A stretch of 64,000 nt of DNA. Origin: Citricoccus alkalitolerans. GTDB taxonomy: Bacteria > Actinomycetota > Actinomycetes > Actinomycetales > Micrococcaceae. Of this stretch, positions 51,701 to 60,041 are shown piece by piece (position 1 is the stretch's first letter; every line of letters starts with the position of its first letter). Under the pieces are notes generated by a model. It did not search any database. It was not told the origin of the DNA and saw only the letters and a list, made by a program, of their open reading frames with translations. A program made the position numbers and the translations under genes. Where the stretch lies: assembly GCF_039528175.1 (NCBI RefSeq), contig NZ_BAAALH010000002.1, positions 124,001 through 188,000 of the forward strand, in the 5' to 3' direction.

Positions 51701-51720
51701 CCTCAGGAGGAGTCCACTCG

Positions 51721-52572
51721 ATGCCTGCATCCATCGGGGACCGCACCGGTCTGCACGAGGTTCTCGCTTCCGAGGACCATCGCACGGCCGCAGGTCGCGT
51801 CCTGTCCGTCCTGGATGTCTTCGACCAGGATCATCTCGAACTGACCTTGAGCGAGATCAGCCGCCGCGCCGACCTGACCCTGAGCACGGCGCATCGACTC
51901 GTCGGAGAACTCCGGGACTGGGGCGCTCTGGAGCGGACGGCGGACGGACGGTACGCCGTCGGTCTGCGCGTGCTGGAATTGGGCACCCTCGAGCCGCAGA
52001 TGCTGCAACTGCGAGATGTGGCCCCGGCCTACCTCGCGGACCTGCAGTCTGCGGTCAAGGCCAACGTGCACCTCTCCGTCCGGGACGGGCATGACGTGGT
52101 GTATGTGGAGTCGCTGCAACGGCACTCCGGGGCCCACGTCCTCAGCCGACTCGGGGGCCGTTGGCCCCTGCACACCACCGCCACGGGCATGGTCCTGCTG
52201 GCCTCTGCCCCCGCATCCGTCCGCCAGGACGTGCTGGCCAGCCCGTTGAAGCGCTACACCGACCACACCATCACCGATCCGGACATCCTGCGCCGGATAC
52301 TGGCGGAGGTACTGCGCACCGGGGTCGCAGTGCTGACGGAGACGATCACCCTCGGCACATTCGCCGTGGGCGTTCCCGTCCGCGGACCCAGCGAGCGCGT
52401 GGTGGCCGCCCTGAGCGTCACGCTGAAGATCGACGGATCGCTGACCGTGCATCAGGTCCTGCCGGCACTGAACGCCACGGCACGCGCGCTGTCCCGAGCC
52501 CTGGGCACATCCACCCCGGGGACCTCACCATCAAAGTCCCTCGGATCCCCGGTCCGGCCCTTCGTGCTCTGA
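51721..52572 (+). CDS. IclR-family transcriptional regulator
   Basis: A 283-residue regulator: winged helix at residues 25-85 (LTLSEISRRADLTLSTAHRLVGEL) and an IclR effector domain (RWPLHTTATGMVLLAS near residue 160). AGGAGG precedes the ATG. It is clearly paralogous to the next gene (same RLVGEL recognition region). It is probably autoregulated through the TTCCG-type site in its own promoter and may control the divergent SDR. Confidence 0.88.
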   Translation: MPASIGDRTGLHEVLASEDHRTAAGRVLSVLDVFDQDHLELTLSEISRRADLTLSTAHRLVGELRDWGALERTADGRYAVGLRVLELGTLEPQMLQLRDVAPAYLADLQSAVKANVHLSVRDGHDVVYVESLQRHSGAHVLSRLGGRWPLHTTATGMVLLASAPASVRQDVLASPLKRYTDHTITDPDILRRILAEVLRTGVAVLTETITLGTFAVGVPVRGPSERVVAALSVTLKIDGSLTVHQVLPALNATARALSRALGTSTPGTSPSKSLGSPVRPFVL

Positions 52573-52606
52573 GCACGCCCGCGTAGGTTTTCGGTCGACG
52601 ACATCC

Positions 52607-52622
52607 ATACCTATCCCTATAG
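52607..52622. promoter_or_regulatory. ATACCTAT half-palindrome upstream of an IclR gene
   Basis: ATACCTATCCCTATAG contains the half-site of the perfect palindrome in front of the LigM-type gene (55069-55088), with a degenerate right half. The IclR gene downstream and the LigM-type gene are convergent neighbours, so one regulator may control both. Confidence 0.4.
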
Positions 52623-52642
52623 TGGATTCACCCTTAGACTGA

Positions 52643-52658
52643 TGTGACTCAGATCACG
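52643..52658. promoter_or_regulatory. CRP/GlxR-like site upstream of an IclR gene
   Basis: TGTGACTCAGATCACG fits TGTGA-N6-TCACA with one mismatch and ends 14 bases before the TTG start, immediately upstream of the AAGGAG. Confidence 0.55.
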
Positions 52659-52672
52659 CTGAAGGAGTCGTC

Positions 52673-53458
52673 TTGGTATCTCCGACCAAACCCACCGCCG
52701 CCGGCCGCGTCCTGGCCATCCTGGACGCCTTCACCGACCGGCACGACAGCCAGACCCTGAGTTCGATCGCACGACGATCAGGGCTGACCCTCCCCACCAC
52801 TCATCGCCTGGTCGGCGAACTCACCGCATGGGGGGCCCTGCACCGTCAGCCTGACGGCGAGTACACCATCGGCCTCAAAGTCCTGGAACTCGGCTCTCTC
52901 GCCGGGCACCGCCTACGCCTGAAGCAGCTGGCACACCCGTACCTCCACGGCCTGCACCACGCGACCAACACGAACATCCATCTCTCAGTCTCTGTGCAGC
53001 AGGACGTGCTCTATCTGGAGTCGATGCTGGCGCCGGGCGGAGCCCCGGTCACCAGCCGCTTCGGCGGGCGCTGGCCCATGCATGCCACGGCCACCGGCCG
53101 CGTCCTGCTGGCGTCCCTGCCTCCCGACGAACTCGACGACCTGCTGCGCCAGCCGCTCGCCGCCTATTCGCCCCATACCGAAACGGACCCGAACCGGCTT
53201 CGCCAGTTGCTGGCCGAGGTCCGTCAGCGCGGCGTGGCCGTCGCCTTTGACCAGATCGCCGTCGGGGTGATCGCCCTGGCCGCCCCGATCTTCGGACCAC
53301 ACGGCCACCCCGTGGCCTCTGTCGGCATCACGGCACCGAAGGACCGCTTCACCCCGCACCAGCTCATCCCCCCGCTGGTCTCCACTGCCCAGAGGATCTC
53401 CCGCGCCCTCAATGGGCCTGAGGAAGCACTACCCGAAGACAGCCTGCGGACGGCCTGA
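52673..53458 (+). CDS. IclR-family transcriptional regulator
   Basis: A 261-residue regulator with a winged helix at residues 8-65 (LSSIARRSGLTLPTTHRLVGEL) and an IclR effector domain (RWPMHATATGRVLLAS). The TTG start has AGGAG five bases upstream; no ATG or GTG lies nearby in frame. It is convergent with the LigM-type O-demethylase gene and shares an ATACCTAT element with its promoter, so it is the likely regulator of demethylation. Confidence 0.87.
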   Translation: MVSPTKPTAAGRVLAILDAFTDRHDSQTLSSIARRSGLTLPTTHRLVGELTAWGALHRQPDGEYTIGLKVLELGSLAGHRLRLKQLAHPYLHGLHHATNTNIHLSVSVQQDVLYLESMLAPGGAPVTSRFGGRWPMHATATGRVLLASLPPDELDDLLRQPLAAYSPHTETDPNRLRQLLAEVRQRGVAVAFDQIAVGVIALAAPIFGPHGHPVASVGITAPKDRFTPHQLIPPLVSTAQRISRALNGPEEALPEDSLRTA

Positions 53459-53465
53459 TCCGCAA

Positions 53466-53553
53466 CAGCACCGAGGCCGTGCCTCCNNNNNNNNNNNNNN
53501 NNNNNNNNNNNNNNNNNNNNNNNNNNNNNNNNNGAGGCACGGCCTCGGTGCTG
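53466..53553. terminator. 20-bp hairpin with an assembly gap in its loop
   Basis: CAGCACCGAGGCCGTGCCTC (53466-53485) is inverted exactly at 53534-53553, with 47 N between. It lies between convergent IclR and LigM-type genes. As at 29968-30045, the gap falls in the loop of a strong terminator-like stem. Confidence 0.6.
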
Positions 53554-53620
53554 GTGGTGCACGCTGGGCACCTACGGGTCAGGCCCGCACCGGCCCGAAC
53601 CTGCTCAGCGGCGATTCAGC

Positions 53621-55033
53621 TCAGACCTGGCCGGCCTTGCGCCAGGAGCCCTCGTAGTTGTCGCGCACCTCGGAGGAGTACGGCACCGGGGAGACGGTCA
53701 CGTTCACCTCGATCTGGCGGTGACGCTCCACCGTGGTCTTGCCGGAGCCGCCGTCGGGCTCGCCCCAGACGACCTTCAGCCGGTCTCCCACCTGCACAGA
53801 TGGGTCGACGACGGCCAGGGAGAGCGCGGTGCGCTCGTTCGCCGAGTATCCGGTGAACATGGACAGGCCCACGACAGTGCCGGACTCGTCCACCACGGAG
53901 TCGAAATTCGAGGAACCGTAGTTGGCGTTGGGCAGGTCGAAGAACTTGTATCCGATCTCTCCCTTGCCGTACATCGAGGCGTGGATGGTGGCCATGTCCT
54001 GGTCGTCCCAGGCGAGGGTGACCTTGTGGCGCTGGGTGGAGGCGTCGACCTTCTCGAGAGCCTCTCGGCCGATGAAGTCGTGATCGAACTTGATGAAGTT
54101 GCCGTATCCCAGCTCCCATGGGGTCGTGTAGTAGTCCTCGATGTTCTCCGAGACGAAGGAGCCGGCAATGGCATTGTTCGCCTCATAGGAATCCGCCCCG
54201 AGCCAGGCCCGGTAGTCGGCGAGCATGCCGTCACCGGAATAGATGGCCGGCAGCGGGGACGGGATCCAGCCGGATTCCAGGGTGTTCGAGGAGTAGGCAC
54301 GGGCACCGACGGCGGCGAGGCCGAACTCGGCACCGGCCTCCATGATGGCCTCCCGGATCCTGTCGTAGTCCTTGTAGTCGCCCCACAGTTCCAGGCCCGG
54401 CGCGCCGGCCATGCCGTGGCGCAGGGTCCGCACCCGGGTGCCGGCCACATTCATGGTGTCCATATGGAAGAACTTCAGCTGCTCCACGGGACCGCCGTTA
54501 ACCTTCTCGATGACGTCCCAGGCCTTGGGGCCCTGGATCTGCAGGCGCCAATACTCGCGGGACACCGCCTTGCCCATAGGCCGCGACGGCGAGCGCCGGT
54601 CCTCGACCAGCTCGACGTCGTAGCCACCGGTCTCGGCGTGGAACTTCAGCCAGTTGGTGGCGGGGGCGCGACCCACGTAGGTGAACTGATCCTGGTCCTC
54701 GTGAAACAGGATGCCGTCACCGATGACGTGGCCGGCCGGGGTGACGGGGACGTACTGCTTGGCGCGGTTGACGGGGAAATTCTCCAGCGAGTTGATCGCG
54801 GTGTAGGAGACGAGCTTCTTAGCATCCGGGCCCTTGATGATCAGGTTGTCCATGTGGTGCGTCTGGTCGAACATGACGGCGGACTCGCGCCAGGCGATGA
54901 CCTCGTCCCGCCAGTTCGTGAACTCGGGGGCCACCACCGGGTAGACGTAGGCACCCACCTTCGAGTTCCGCATCATCTCCACGGGGTTGCCCGCAGCATC
55001 CATGGCCTGCTGCAGCGACTTCTGGTCTGACAT
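53621..55033 (-). CDS. ligM: Tetrahydrofolate-dependent aryl O-demethylase (LigM/DesA-like, GcvT fold)
   Basis: A 470-residue aminomethyltransferase-fold protein. Length and many blocks match LigM of Sphingobium SYK-6 (471 residues), which moves the methyl group of vanillate or 3-O-methylgallate to tetrahydrofolate: GAYVYPVVAPEFTNWRDE, FDQTHHM, GRAPATNWL, RSPSRPMGK, QIQGPKAWDVIEK, SSNTLESGWIPSPLPAIY and FDHDFIGREALE. True GcvT proteins are shorter (about 370) and lack these. The product would be protocatechuate or gallate plus 5-methyl-THF. The promoter carries a perfect ATACCTATG palindrome. The exact substrate (vanillate, syringate or 3-O-methylgallate) cannot be told from sequence. Confidence 0.85.
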   Translation of the reverse strand: MSDQKSLQQAMDAAGNPVEMMRNSKVGAYVYPVVAPEFTNWRDEVIAWRESAVMFDQTHHMDNLIIKGPDAKKLVSYTAINSLENFPVNRAKQYVPVTPAGHVIGDGILFHEDQDQFTYVGRAPATNWLKFHAETGGYDVELVEDRRSPSRPMGKAVSREYWRLQIQGPKAWDVIEKVNGGPVEQLKFFHMDTMNVAGTRVRTLRHGMAGAPGLELWGDYKDYDRIREAIMEAGAEFGLAAVGARAYSSNTLESGWIPSPLPAIYSGDGMLADYRAWLGADSYEANNAIAGSFVSENIEDYYTTPWELGYGNFIKFDHDFIGREALEKVDASTQRHKVTLAWDDQDMATIHASMYGKGEIGYKFFDLPNANYGSSNFDSVVDESGTVVGLSMFTGYSANERTALSLAVVDPSVQVGDRLKVVWGEPDGGSGKTTVERHRQIEVNVTVSPVPYSSEVRDNYEGSWRKAGQV

Positions 55034-55068
55034 GACTGATCTCCTGAACGAGGGGTGACAACTGTCGA

Positions 55069-55088
55069 ATACCTATGAGCATAGGTAT
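55069..55088. promoter_or_regulatory. Perfect palindromic operator upstream of the LigM-type gene
   Basis: ATACCTATGAGCATAGGTAT is a perfect 9-2-9 palindrome, 35 bases upstream of the start codon. A partial CRP-like half (TGTGA at 55094) follows. Related half-sites occur at 52607 (upstream of the convergent IclR gene) and 4022. Confidence 0.65.
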
Positions 55089-55149
55089 CAGACTGTGATC
55101 TAGGCAACACCTTGCGGCGATTTTTCTGGAGACTCTTCGGCGACAGCTC

Positions 55150-56361
55150 CTACAGGAAGGCGCTGTGGCCGGTGATGGCCCGGCCCACGATGAGGGTGTT
55201 GATCTGGTCGGTGCCCTCGAAGGTGTAGAGGGATTCCGCATCGGCATGGAACCGCGCGGCTTTGTGCTCCAGCAGGATGCCGTTGCCACCTAGCAGTTCC
55301 CGGCCCAGGGCCGCGCTCTGGCGCATGTGGCGGCAGACCCATGTCTTGGCCAGGGCAGCCTGCTCCCCGCTGACTCCGCCGGCGTCCGCGAGCTGGGACA
55401 GCCGGACTGCGAGGGCCAGGGACGCGTTCGCGTTGCCCAGCATGGTCACGAGGTGATCCTGGACGAGTTGGAAGGAGGCGATCGGCCGGCCGAATTGCTC
55501 CCGTTGCTTCGCGTAGGCCAGCACGGTCTCGTAGAGACCGATCTGGAGTCCGGTGGCGTTCCAGACCACGTCCGGCCGAAGGGTCTCGAAGGCGCGGTTC
55601 AGGTCCGCGAAGGAGTTGATCCGCTGCAGCCGGTGGGTCTCCGGAACGCGTACATCCCGCAGTCCGATGTCGGCGTTGTGCACCATGCGCAGGGAGGTCT
55701 TGCCCTCGATCTTGGCGATCTCCAGGCCCGGGTCGTCAGTGCGGGCCAGGAAGACCTTGACCTGCCCGTCGTCGGTGTCCTTGGCCGCCACCGCCACGTA
55801 CTCGGAGAAGGCCGCGTTACCGATCCAGCGCTTGGCGCCGTTCAGCACCCAGCCTTCACCCGCGCGTCGGGCCTCGGTCTGGACCCCGCGCGCGATGTCC
55901 GAGCCGTGGTCCGGCTCGGTCAGGGCGAAGCAACCGGTCATCCTGAATCCGGCGATGGCGTCGTCCCATGCTTCCAGCTGTTCGTCGCTGCCCCCGGTCC
56001 GGACGATGGTGCGAAACATTCCGGCCTGGCCGCCGAACAGGATCGCCAACGACCCGTCAACGCGAGAGAATTCCAGGTTCCGGAAGCCGATGAACAGCGA
56101 CCGGACCGCCTCCCCGGCGTCGCGCAGCTCCGCGGGCTCCACCAGGTCGAGACCGGTCAGTCCGTCGCGGAGGAACAACGGCGTCTCACCTCGCTCCCAA
56201 TACCCGGCCAGGACCGGCTCGGCCTCTTCCGCCAGATAGTGGCGCAGGCGGGCCAGGACGTCCCGCTCGGCGCTCGTGAGTAGATCCGAGTAGCCGTAGA
56301 AGTCGGCACTGCCGATGAAGGGCGTGGGCCCACCGGAGTTCGTGTTCCCTGCGTCGCTCAC
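55150..56361 (-). CDS. Acyl-CoA dehydrogenase (glutaryl-CoA dehydrogenase-like), paralogue
   Basis: A 403-residue flavoprotein with CFALTEPDHGSDIARG, WVLNGAKRWIGNA and the catalytic YTFEGTDQINTLIVGRAITGHSAF, parallel to 19288-20484. It overlaps the acyl-CoA ligase stop upstream by 4 nt. The operon is under the MarR palindrome at 58083. It lacks an adjacent hydratase and SDR, which the paralogous cluster at 22-23.5 kb could supply. Confidence 0.9.
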   Translation of the reverse strand: MSDAGNTNSGGPTPFIGSADFYGYSDLLTSAERDVLARLRHYLAEEAEPVLAGYWERGETPLFLRDGLTGLDLVEPAELRDAGEAVRSLFIGFRNLEFSRVDGSLAILFGGQAGMFRTIVRTGGSDEQLEAWDDAIAGFRMTGCFALTEPDHGSDIARGVQTEARRAGEGWVLNGAKRWIGNAAFSEYVAVAAKDTDDGQVKVFLARTDDPGLEIAKIEGKTSLRMVHNADIGLRDVRVPETHRLQRINSFADLNRAFETLRPDVVWNATGLQIGLYETVLAYAKQREQFGRPIASFQLVQDHLVTMLGNANASLALAVRLSQLADAGGVSGEQAALAKTWVCRHMRQSAALGRELLGGNGILLEHKAARFHADAESLYTFEGTDQINTLIVGRAITGHSAFL

Positions 56362-58049
56362 TGAGACTCCTCCCGGATCGAGGCCTTCAGACGGTTCAGG
56401 TTCAGCTTTCCCGTGGGCCCGCGGTCGAGCGAGTCGCGCAGAACCAGGGCGCGGGGCTTCTTGTATCCGGCCACCCGCCCTGCCAGGTGCTCCAGCAGGT
56501 CCCGCTGCGTCACGTCCAGGCCGGGCTCCAGAGCCACGACGGCCGCCACTGCCTCGCCCCAGCGGGGGTCGGGGACACCGAACACCACGGCATCGGCCAC
56601 GGCCGGATGCTCCAGCAGCGCCTCCTCGACCTCCCCGGGGAAGACTTTCTCTCCGCCGGTGTTCACCACGGAGCTTCCCCGTCCGAGGAGGTCGATGAAC
56701 CCGCCCTCCCCCACCCGGACGTAGTCACCGGGAGAACAGTGACGAACACCGTTGATGATGGGGTAGGCCTTCGCGGAGGTGTCCGGGTCATGGAGGTAGC
56801 CCACGGGCAGCGCACCGCGGTAGGCCAGGACGCCGATCGCGCCGGGCTGGTCCTGGACCTCTTCGTGCGCATCGTCCAGGACCACGGCGTCCTCGCTCAG
56901 TTGGAAGCGCGCCGGCAGGTCCTCAGCCCGGGTGGTGGTGGCCACCGCATAGGGGCCACCCTCCGTCGAGGCGAGGATGTCCACGATCGCCACCCGGCCC
57001 AGGGCGTGGATGCGGCGCTTGGTGTCATCGCTGAACCGCATCCCCGAGCTGATCACCGAGGTCAGGCTGGACTCCCGGTCGCCGAGTTCCGCCTCCAACG
57101 CGTCGAGCAATGGCAGGGCCACCGCGTCACCGGCGACGATCAGCCTGGTCACTCCCCCTCCTACGATCAGCCTGGCCACGTCTCCGGCGCGAAAGCTGGG
57201 GTCCGGATTGATCACCACGGTGCCTCCGAGGGCGAGCGTGTTCATGGCGCTGAACAGTGCAGTCGCATGGATGAAGGGTGCCAGCGGCAGAGTGCGGACG
57301 GACGGCAGGTCGTCATCCACTGCGATCCCTACGGCAGCGTCAAGGTCGGCCGGGGCCTCCCGGCCGACAGGACCGTAGATGGAGGACTGCTGGATGTGCA
57401 GCAGGTCGCCGATCCTCCACACCACGGCCTTCGGCGTGCCGGTGGTGCCCCCCGTGAAGATGTACAACTCCGCATTACGGCCTGGCTCGAACCGCCGCGG
57501 GCGTGCAGCCCCCACCGGCCCCGGTCCTGTCAGCTCCTCGAAGCGGACGCGGACGACGCCGGCCCGCTCCCGACCGCCTGGCCCATCCGCTCCGGCGGAT
57601 TCGCCGGGGCCCGACAGCCCTGGCCCTTCTGGTTTCCGGTCACCGCTGACCTCGATGAGCAGTTCCGGTCGGCCTGTAGTCCCAGCCAGTCGGTCCAAGG
57701 CATCCTTCACTGTTGCCCGTGTACCGCTGGCATGGACGAGGGCGACCGGCTCGGCGACCGCGAGGAGTCCGGCAAGCTCTACCCCGAGGTAGCGGTAATT
57801 GACCGAGACCGGGATCGCCTCCAACTTGAGGCAGGCATAGAACAACACCAGATACTCAGCGGTGTTATGCAAGAAGAACGCCACCCGGGAGCCGGAACCC
57901 ACACCTCGCTCCGCCAGCCCCTCGGCCACCGCCGCCGCGGCGGCATCGAACTCACCGTAGGTATAGTTCCCGCCGGCGGACTGGACCGCCGGCCGGTCCG
58001 GGACACGCCGTGCGATCTCGCGCCACAGGACCGCATAGTTCTCGTACAT
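56358..58049 (-). CDS. Acyl-CoA synthetase (AMP-forming), paralogue
   Basis: A 563-residue ANL-superfamily ligase with YIFTGGTTGTPKA near residue 210, GDYVRVGEGGFIDLLGR, NTGGEKVFPGEVEEAL and the catalytic Lys in RGPTGKLNLNRL. A Gly/Pro/Arg-rich insertion of about 45 residues (near 145-195) separates the N-terminal subdomain from the ATP loop and is absent from the paralogue at 20481-22124. It is the first gene of a two-gene operon divergent from the MarR regulator. Confidence 0.88.
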   Translation of the reverse strand: MYENYAVLWREIARRVPDRPAVQSAGGNYTYGEFDAAAAAVAEGLAERGVGSGSRVAFFLHNTAEYLVLFYACLKLEAIPVSVNYRYLGVELAGLLAVAEPVALVHASGTRATVKDALDRLAGTTGRPELLIEVSGDRKPEGPGLSGPGESAGADGPGGRERAGVVRVRFEELTGPGPVGAARPRRFEPGRNAELYIFTGGTTGTPKAVVWRIGDLLHIQQSSIYGPVGREAPADLDAAVGIAVDDDLPSVRTLPLAPFIHATALFSAMNTLALGGTVVINPDPSFRAGDVARLIVGGGVTRLIVAGDAVALPLLDALEAELGDRESSLTSVISSGMRFSDDTKRRIHALGRVAIVDILASTEGGPYAVATTTRAEDLPARFQLSEDAVVLDDAHEEVQDQPGAIGVLAYRGALPVGYLHDPDTSAKAYPIINGVRHCSPGDYVRVGEGGFIDLLGRGSSVVNTGGEKVFPGEVEEALLEHPAVADAVVFGVPDPRWGEAVAAVVALEPGLDVTQRDLLEHLAGRVAGYKKPRALVLRDSLDRGPTGKLNLNRLKASIREESQ

Positions 58050-58082
58050 GGACAGGCCTCCGTCTGATGTGGATCCTCAACA

Positions 58083-58101
58083 GTTTCAGGTAACCTGAAA
58101 C
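58083..58101. promoter_or_regulatory. Perfect MarR-type palindrome GTTTCAGGTAACCTGAAAC
   Basis: A 9-1-9 palindrome in the 111-bp interval between the acyl-CoA ligase and the divergent MarR gene. A near copy (15 of 19) lies in front of the MaoC operon at 23532-23550. The position suggests autoregulation and control of two acyl-CoA clusters by one MarR protein. Confidence 0.75.
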
Positions 58102-58160
58102 GAACGTCAAGGGTCGCATCGACCTTCCATACCCGTTCCCGCACACCTCTGGGAGGCACC

Positions 58161-58634
58161 ATGACGAGCCGGGACCCCGAGACCGCACCGGACCTCGTCA
58201 TCGACGGCTGGTTCATCTACATGATCAAACTCCTCGACACCGGGCTCCGCCCTGAGGTCGAGAGGATCGCCGGCAGCCACGGCTTCACCGCAGCGCAGTA
58301 CACAGCGCTCACGGTGCTGCTCTCCAGGCCGGGCATCACGTCCTCGGAACTCGCCCGACGCTCATTCGTCCGGGCACAGTCCATGGCGGGAACGGTCGGA
58401 CCACTCATCCAACAGGGCCTGATCAGTCGCGCCCCGGACCCGGACAACGCGCGGCGGCTGTTGCTCCATGCCACGCCCCGGGGCCGCGCGGCAGTCACGG
58501 GCCTGCAATGTGAGGTGGCCGCCCTCCAGGACCGCCTGGTGACGGGTCTGGACGAACAGCAACTCGATGCCCTGTCAGCGACTCTGCGCATCTTGCGCCA
58601 CAACGTCCAGGACCTCAGCAGTCCTCGGACATAG
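58161..58634 (+). CDS. MarR-family transcriptional regulator
   Basis: A 157-residue regulator with the winged-helix core near residues 50-105 (ITSSELARRSFVRAQSMAGTVGPLIQQGLISRAPD). The wing lacks the usual DxRxxxxxLT exactly but reads DPDNARRLLLHATPRG, its equivalent. It is divergent from an acyl-CoA ligase/dehydrogenase operon. Known analogues (CouR, FerC, PhdR) sense aryl-CoA thioesters, so the effector here may be the CoA product of the ligase; that is inference. Confidence 0.88.
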   Translation: MTSRDPETAPDLVIDGWFIYMIKLLDTGLRPEVERIAGSHGFTAAQYTALTVLLSRPGITSSELARRSFVRAQSMAGTVGPLIQQGLISRAPDPDNARRLLLHATPRGRAAVTGLQCEVAALQDRLVTGLDEQQLDALSATLRILRHNVQDLSSPRT

Positions 58635-58640
58635 TGGCGA

Positions 58641-60041
58641 TCAGCACTCCGGCAGGTTCACCGCTACATTCACGGCCAGGCCGCCGCGCGAGGTCTCCTT
58701 GTACTTGGACATCATGTCCCGGCCGGTGTCCCGCATGGTGGTGATGGCATCGTCCAGGCTCACCCGGTGGGTGCCGTCGCCGGCCAGGGACAGCCGGGCG
58801 GCGTTGATGGCCTTCACGGAGGCGATCGCGTTGCGCTCGATGCAGGGAATCTGCACGAGCCCGGCAATGGGATCACACGTCAATCCGAGGTTGTGCTCCA
58901 ACCCGATCTCGGCGGCGTTCTCCACCTGTTCCGGGGTGCCACCCAGCACGGCGCACAAGGCCCCGGCGGCCATGGAGCAGGCCGAGCCCACCTCGCCCTG
59001 ACAGCCCACCTCGGCACCGGAAATCGACGCGTTTCGCTTGAACAGGGTGCCGATCGCGCCAGCGGTGAGCAGGAACTCCTCCACCCTGTCGTCATTGCAC
59101 TCACGGAACATGTCGAAGTAGTGCAGCACCGCGGGGATGATCCCGGCGGCACCGTTGGTCGGTGCAGTGACCACACGCCCGCCCGAGGCGTTCTCCTCGT
59201 TCACGGCCAGGGCGAAGAGGTTGACCCATTCCATGGCCCACAGCGTGTCCAGGGTGTCGCCCTTCGCCTGCTGCTCGCGCAACCGGCGGCGCAGCCCGGG
59301 GGCGCGCCGCTTGGCCAGCAGCACGCCGGGCAGCACTTCCTCGGTGCGGCTGCAGCCGTTCTCCACGCATTCCTGCATCACGGCCCAGACGTCCAGCAGG
59401 GCTGTGCGGATCTCCTCAGCCGAGTGCCGGGTCAGCTCGTTGGCGTGCATGACGCCGGCTATGGTCAGCCCGGATTCGCGGCAGCGCTGCAGCAGTTCGG
59501 CCCCACTGGCGAACGGGTAGGGCTCGGGCACCTCGGGCTCGTCCGTGCCGGTCCCGGCGTCGGCCAGGTCCGCGGCCGTGACCACGAATCCACCCCCCAC
59601 GGAGTAGTACTCCTGAGCGGTGAGCTCGGAACCGTCCGCGGCATAGGCGGTGATGCGCATCCCGTTCGGGTGTGCAGGCAGAGATTCCCAGCCGTTGAGC
59701 ACTACGTCCTCGTCCTTGCTGAACGCGACCTCGTGGGTGCCGTCCAGTGCGAGCCGCCCGCTCTGGACAGCCTCGGCCACCACGGCCGGTGCCTCGTCCG
59801 CCCCCACCGTCTCCGGATCACGGCCGGACAGTCCCAGGATCACGGCGTCGTCCGAGCCATGGCCGATACCGGTGGCACCGAGGGAGCCGAACAGCTCCGC
59901 CTTCACCCGCGCCACCTCTGGCAGGAGCTTGCCCTCGGCCAGGGTGCGGGTGAACGTCCGTGCGGCGCGCATCGGCCCCACGGTGTGGGACGACGACGGC
60001 CCCAGGCCGATCGAGAACAGGTCCAGCACGCTGAGAGTCAC
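58641..60041 (-). CDS. sdaA: L-serine ammonia-lyase, iron-sulfur type, single chain
   Basis: A 466-residue enzyme converting L-serine to pyruvate and ammonia. The N-terminal beta domain (LSVLDLFSIGLGPSSSHTVGPM) and C-terminal alpha domain with [4Fe-4S]-binding cysteines (GCQGEVGSACSMAAG; LTCDPIAGLVQIPC) are fused, as in E. coli SdaA. The GTG start overlaps the soxG stop by 4 nt; a longer upstream frame lies inside soxG. In this operon serine arises from glycine plus methylene-THF, so the gene closes the route from sarcosine to pyruvate. Confidence 0.93.
   Translation of the reverse strand: MTLSVLDLFSIGLGPSSSHTVGPMRAARTFTRTLAEGKLLPEVARVKAELFGSLGATGIGHGSDDAVILGLSGRDPETVGADEAPAVVAEAVQSGRLALDGTHEVAFSKDEDVVLNGWESLPAHPNGMRITAYAADGSELTAQEYYSVGGGFVVTAADLADAGTGTDEPEVPEPYPFASGAELLQRCRESGLTIAGVMHANELTRHSAEEIRTALLDVWAVMQECVENGCSRTEEVLPGVLLAKRRAPGLRRRLREQQAKGDTLDTLWAMEWVNLFALAVNEENASGGRVVTAPTNGAAGIIPAVLHYFDMFRECNDDRVEEFLLTAGAIGTLFKRNASISGAEVGCQGEVGSACSMAAGALCAVLGGTPEQVENAAEIGLEHNLGLTCDPIAGLVQIPCIERNAIASVKAINAARLSLAGDGTHRVSLDDAITTMRDTGRDMMSKYKETSRGGLAVNVAVNLPEC

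Noticed and set aside
29968..53553. The two N-gap inverted repeats as ends of one mobile element
   Set aside because: The arm sequences differ completely, there is no transposase, and both positions are between convergent genes where terminators are expected.
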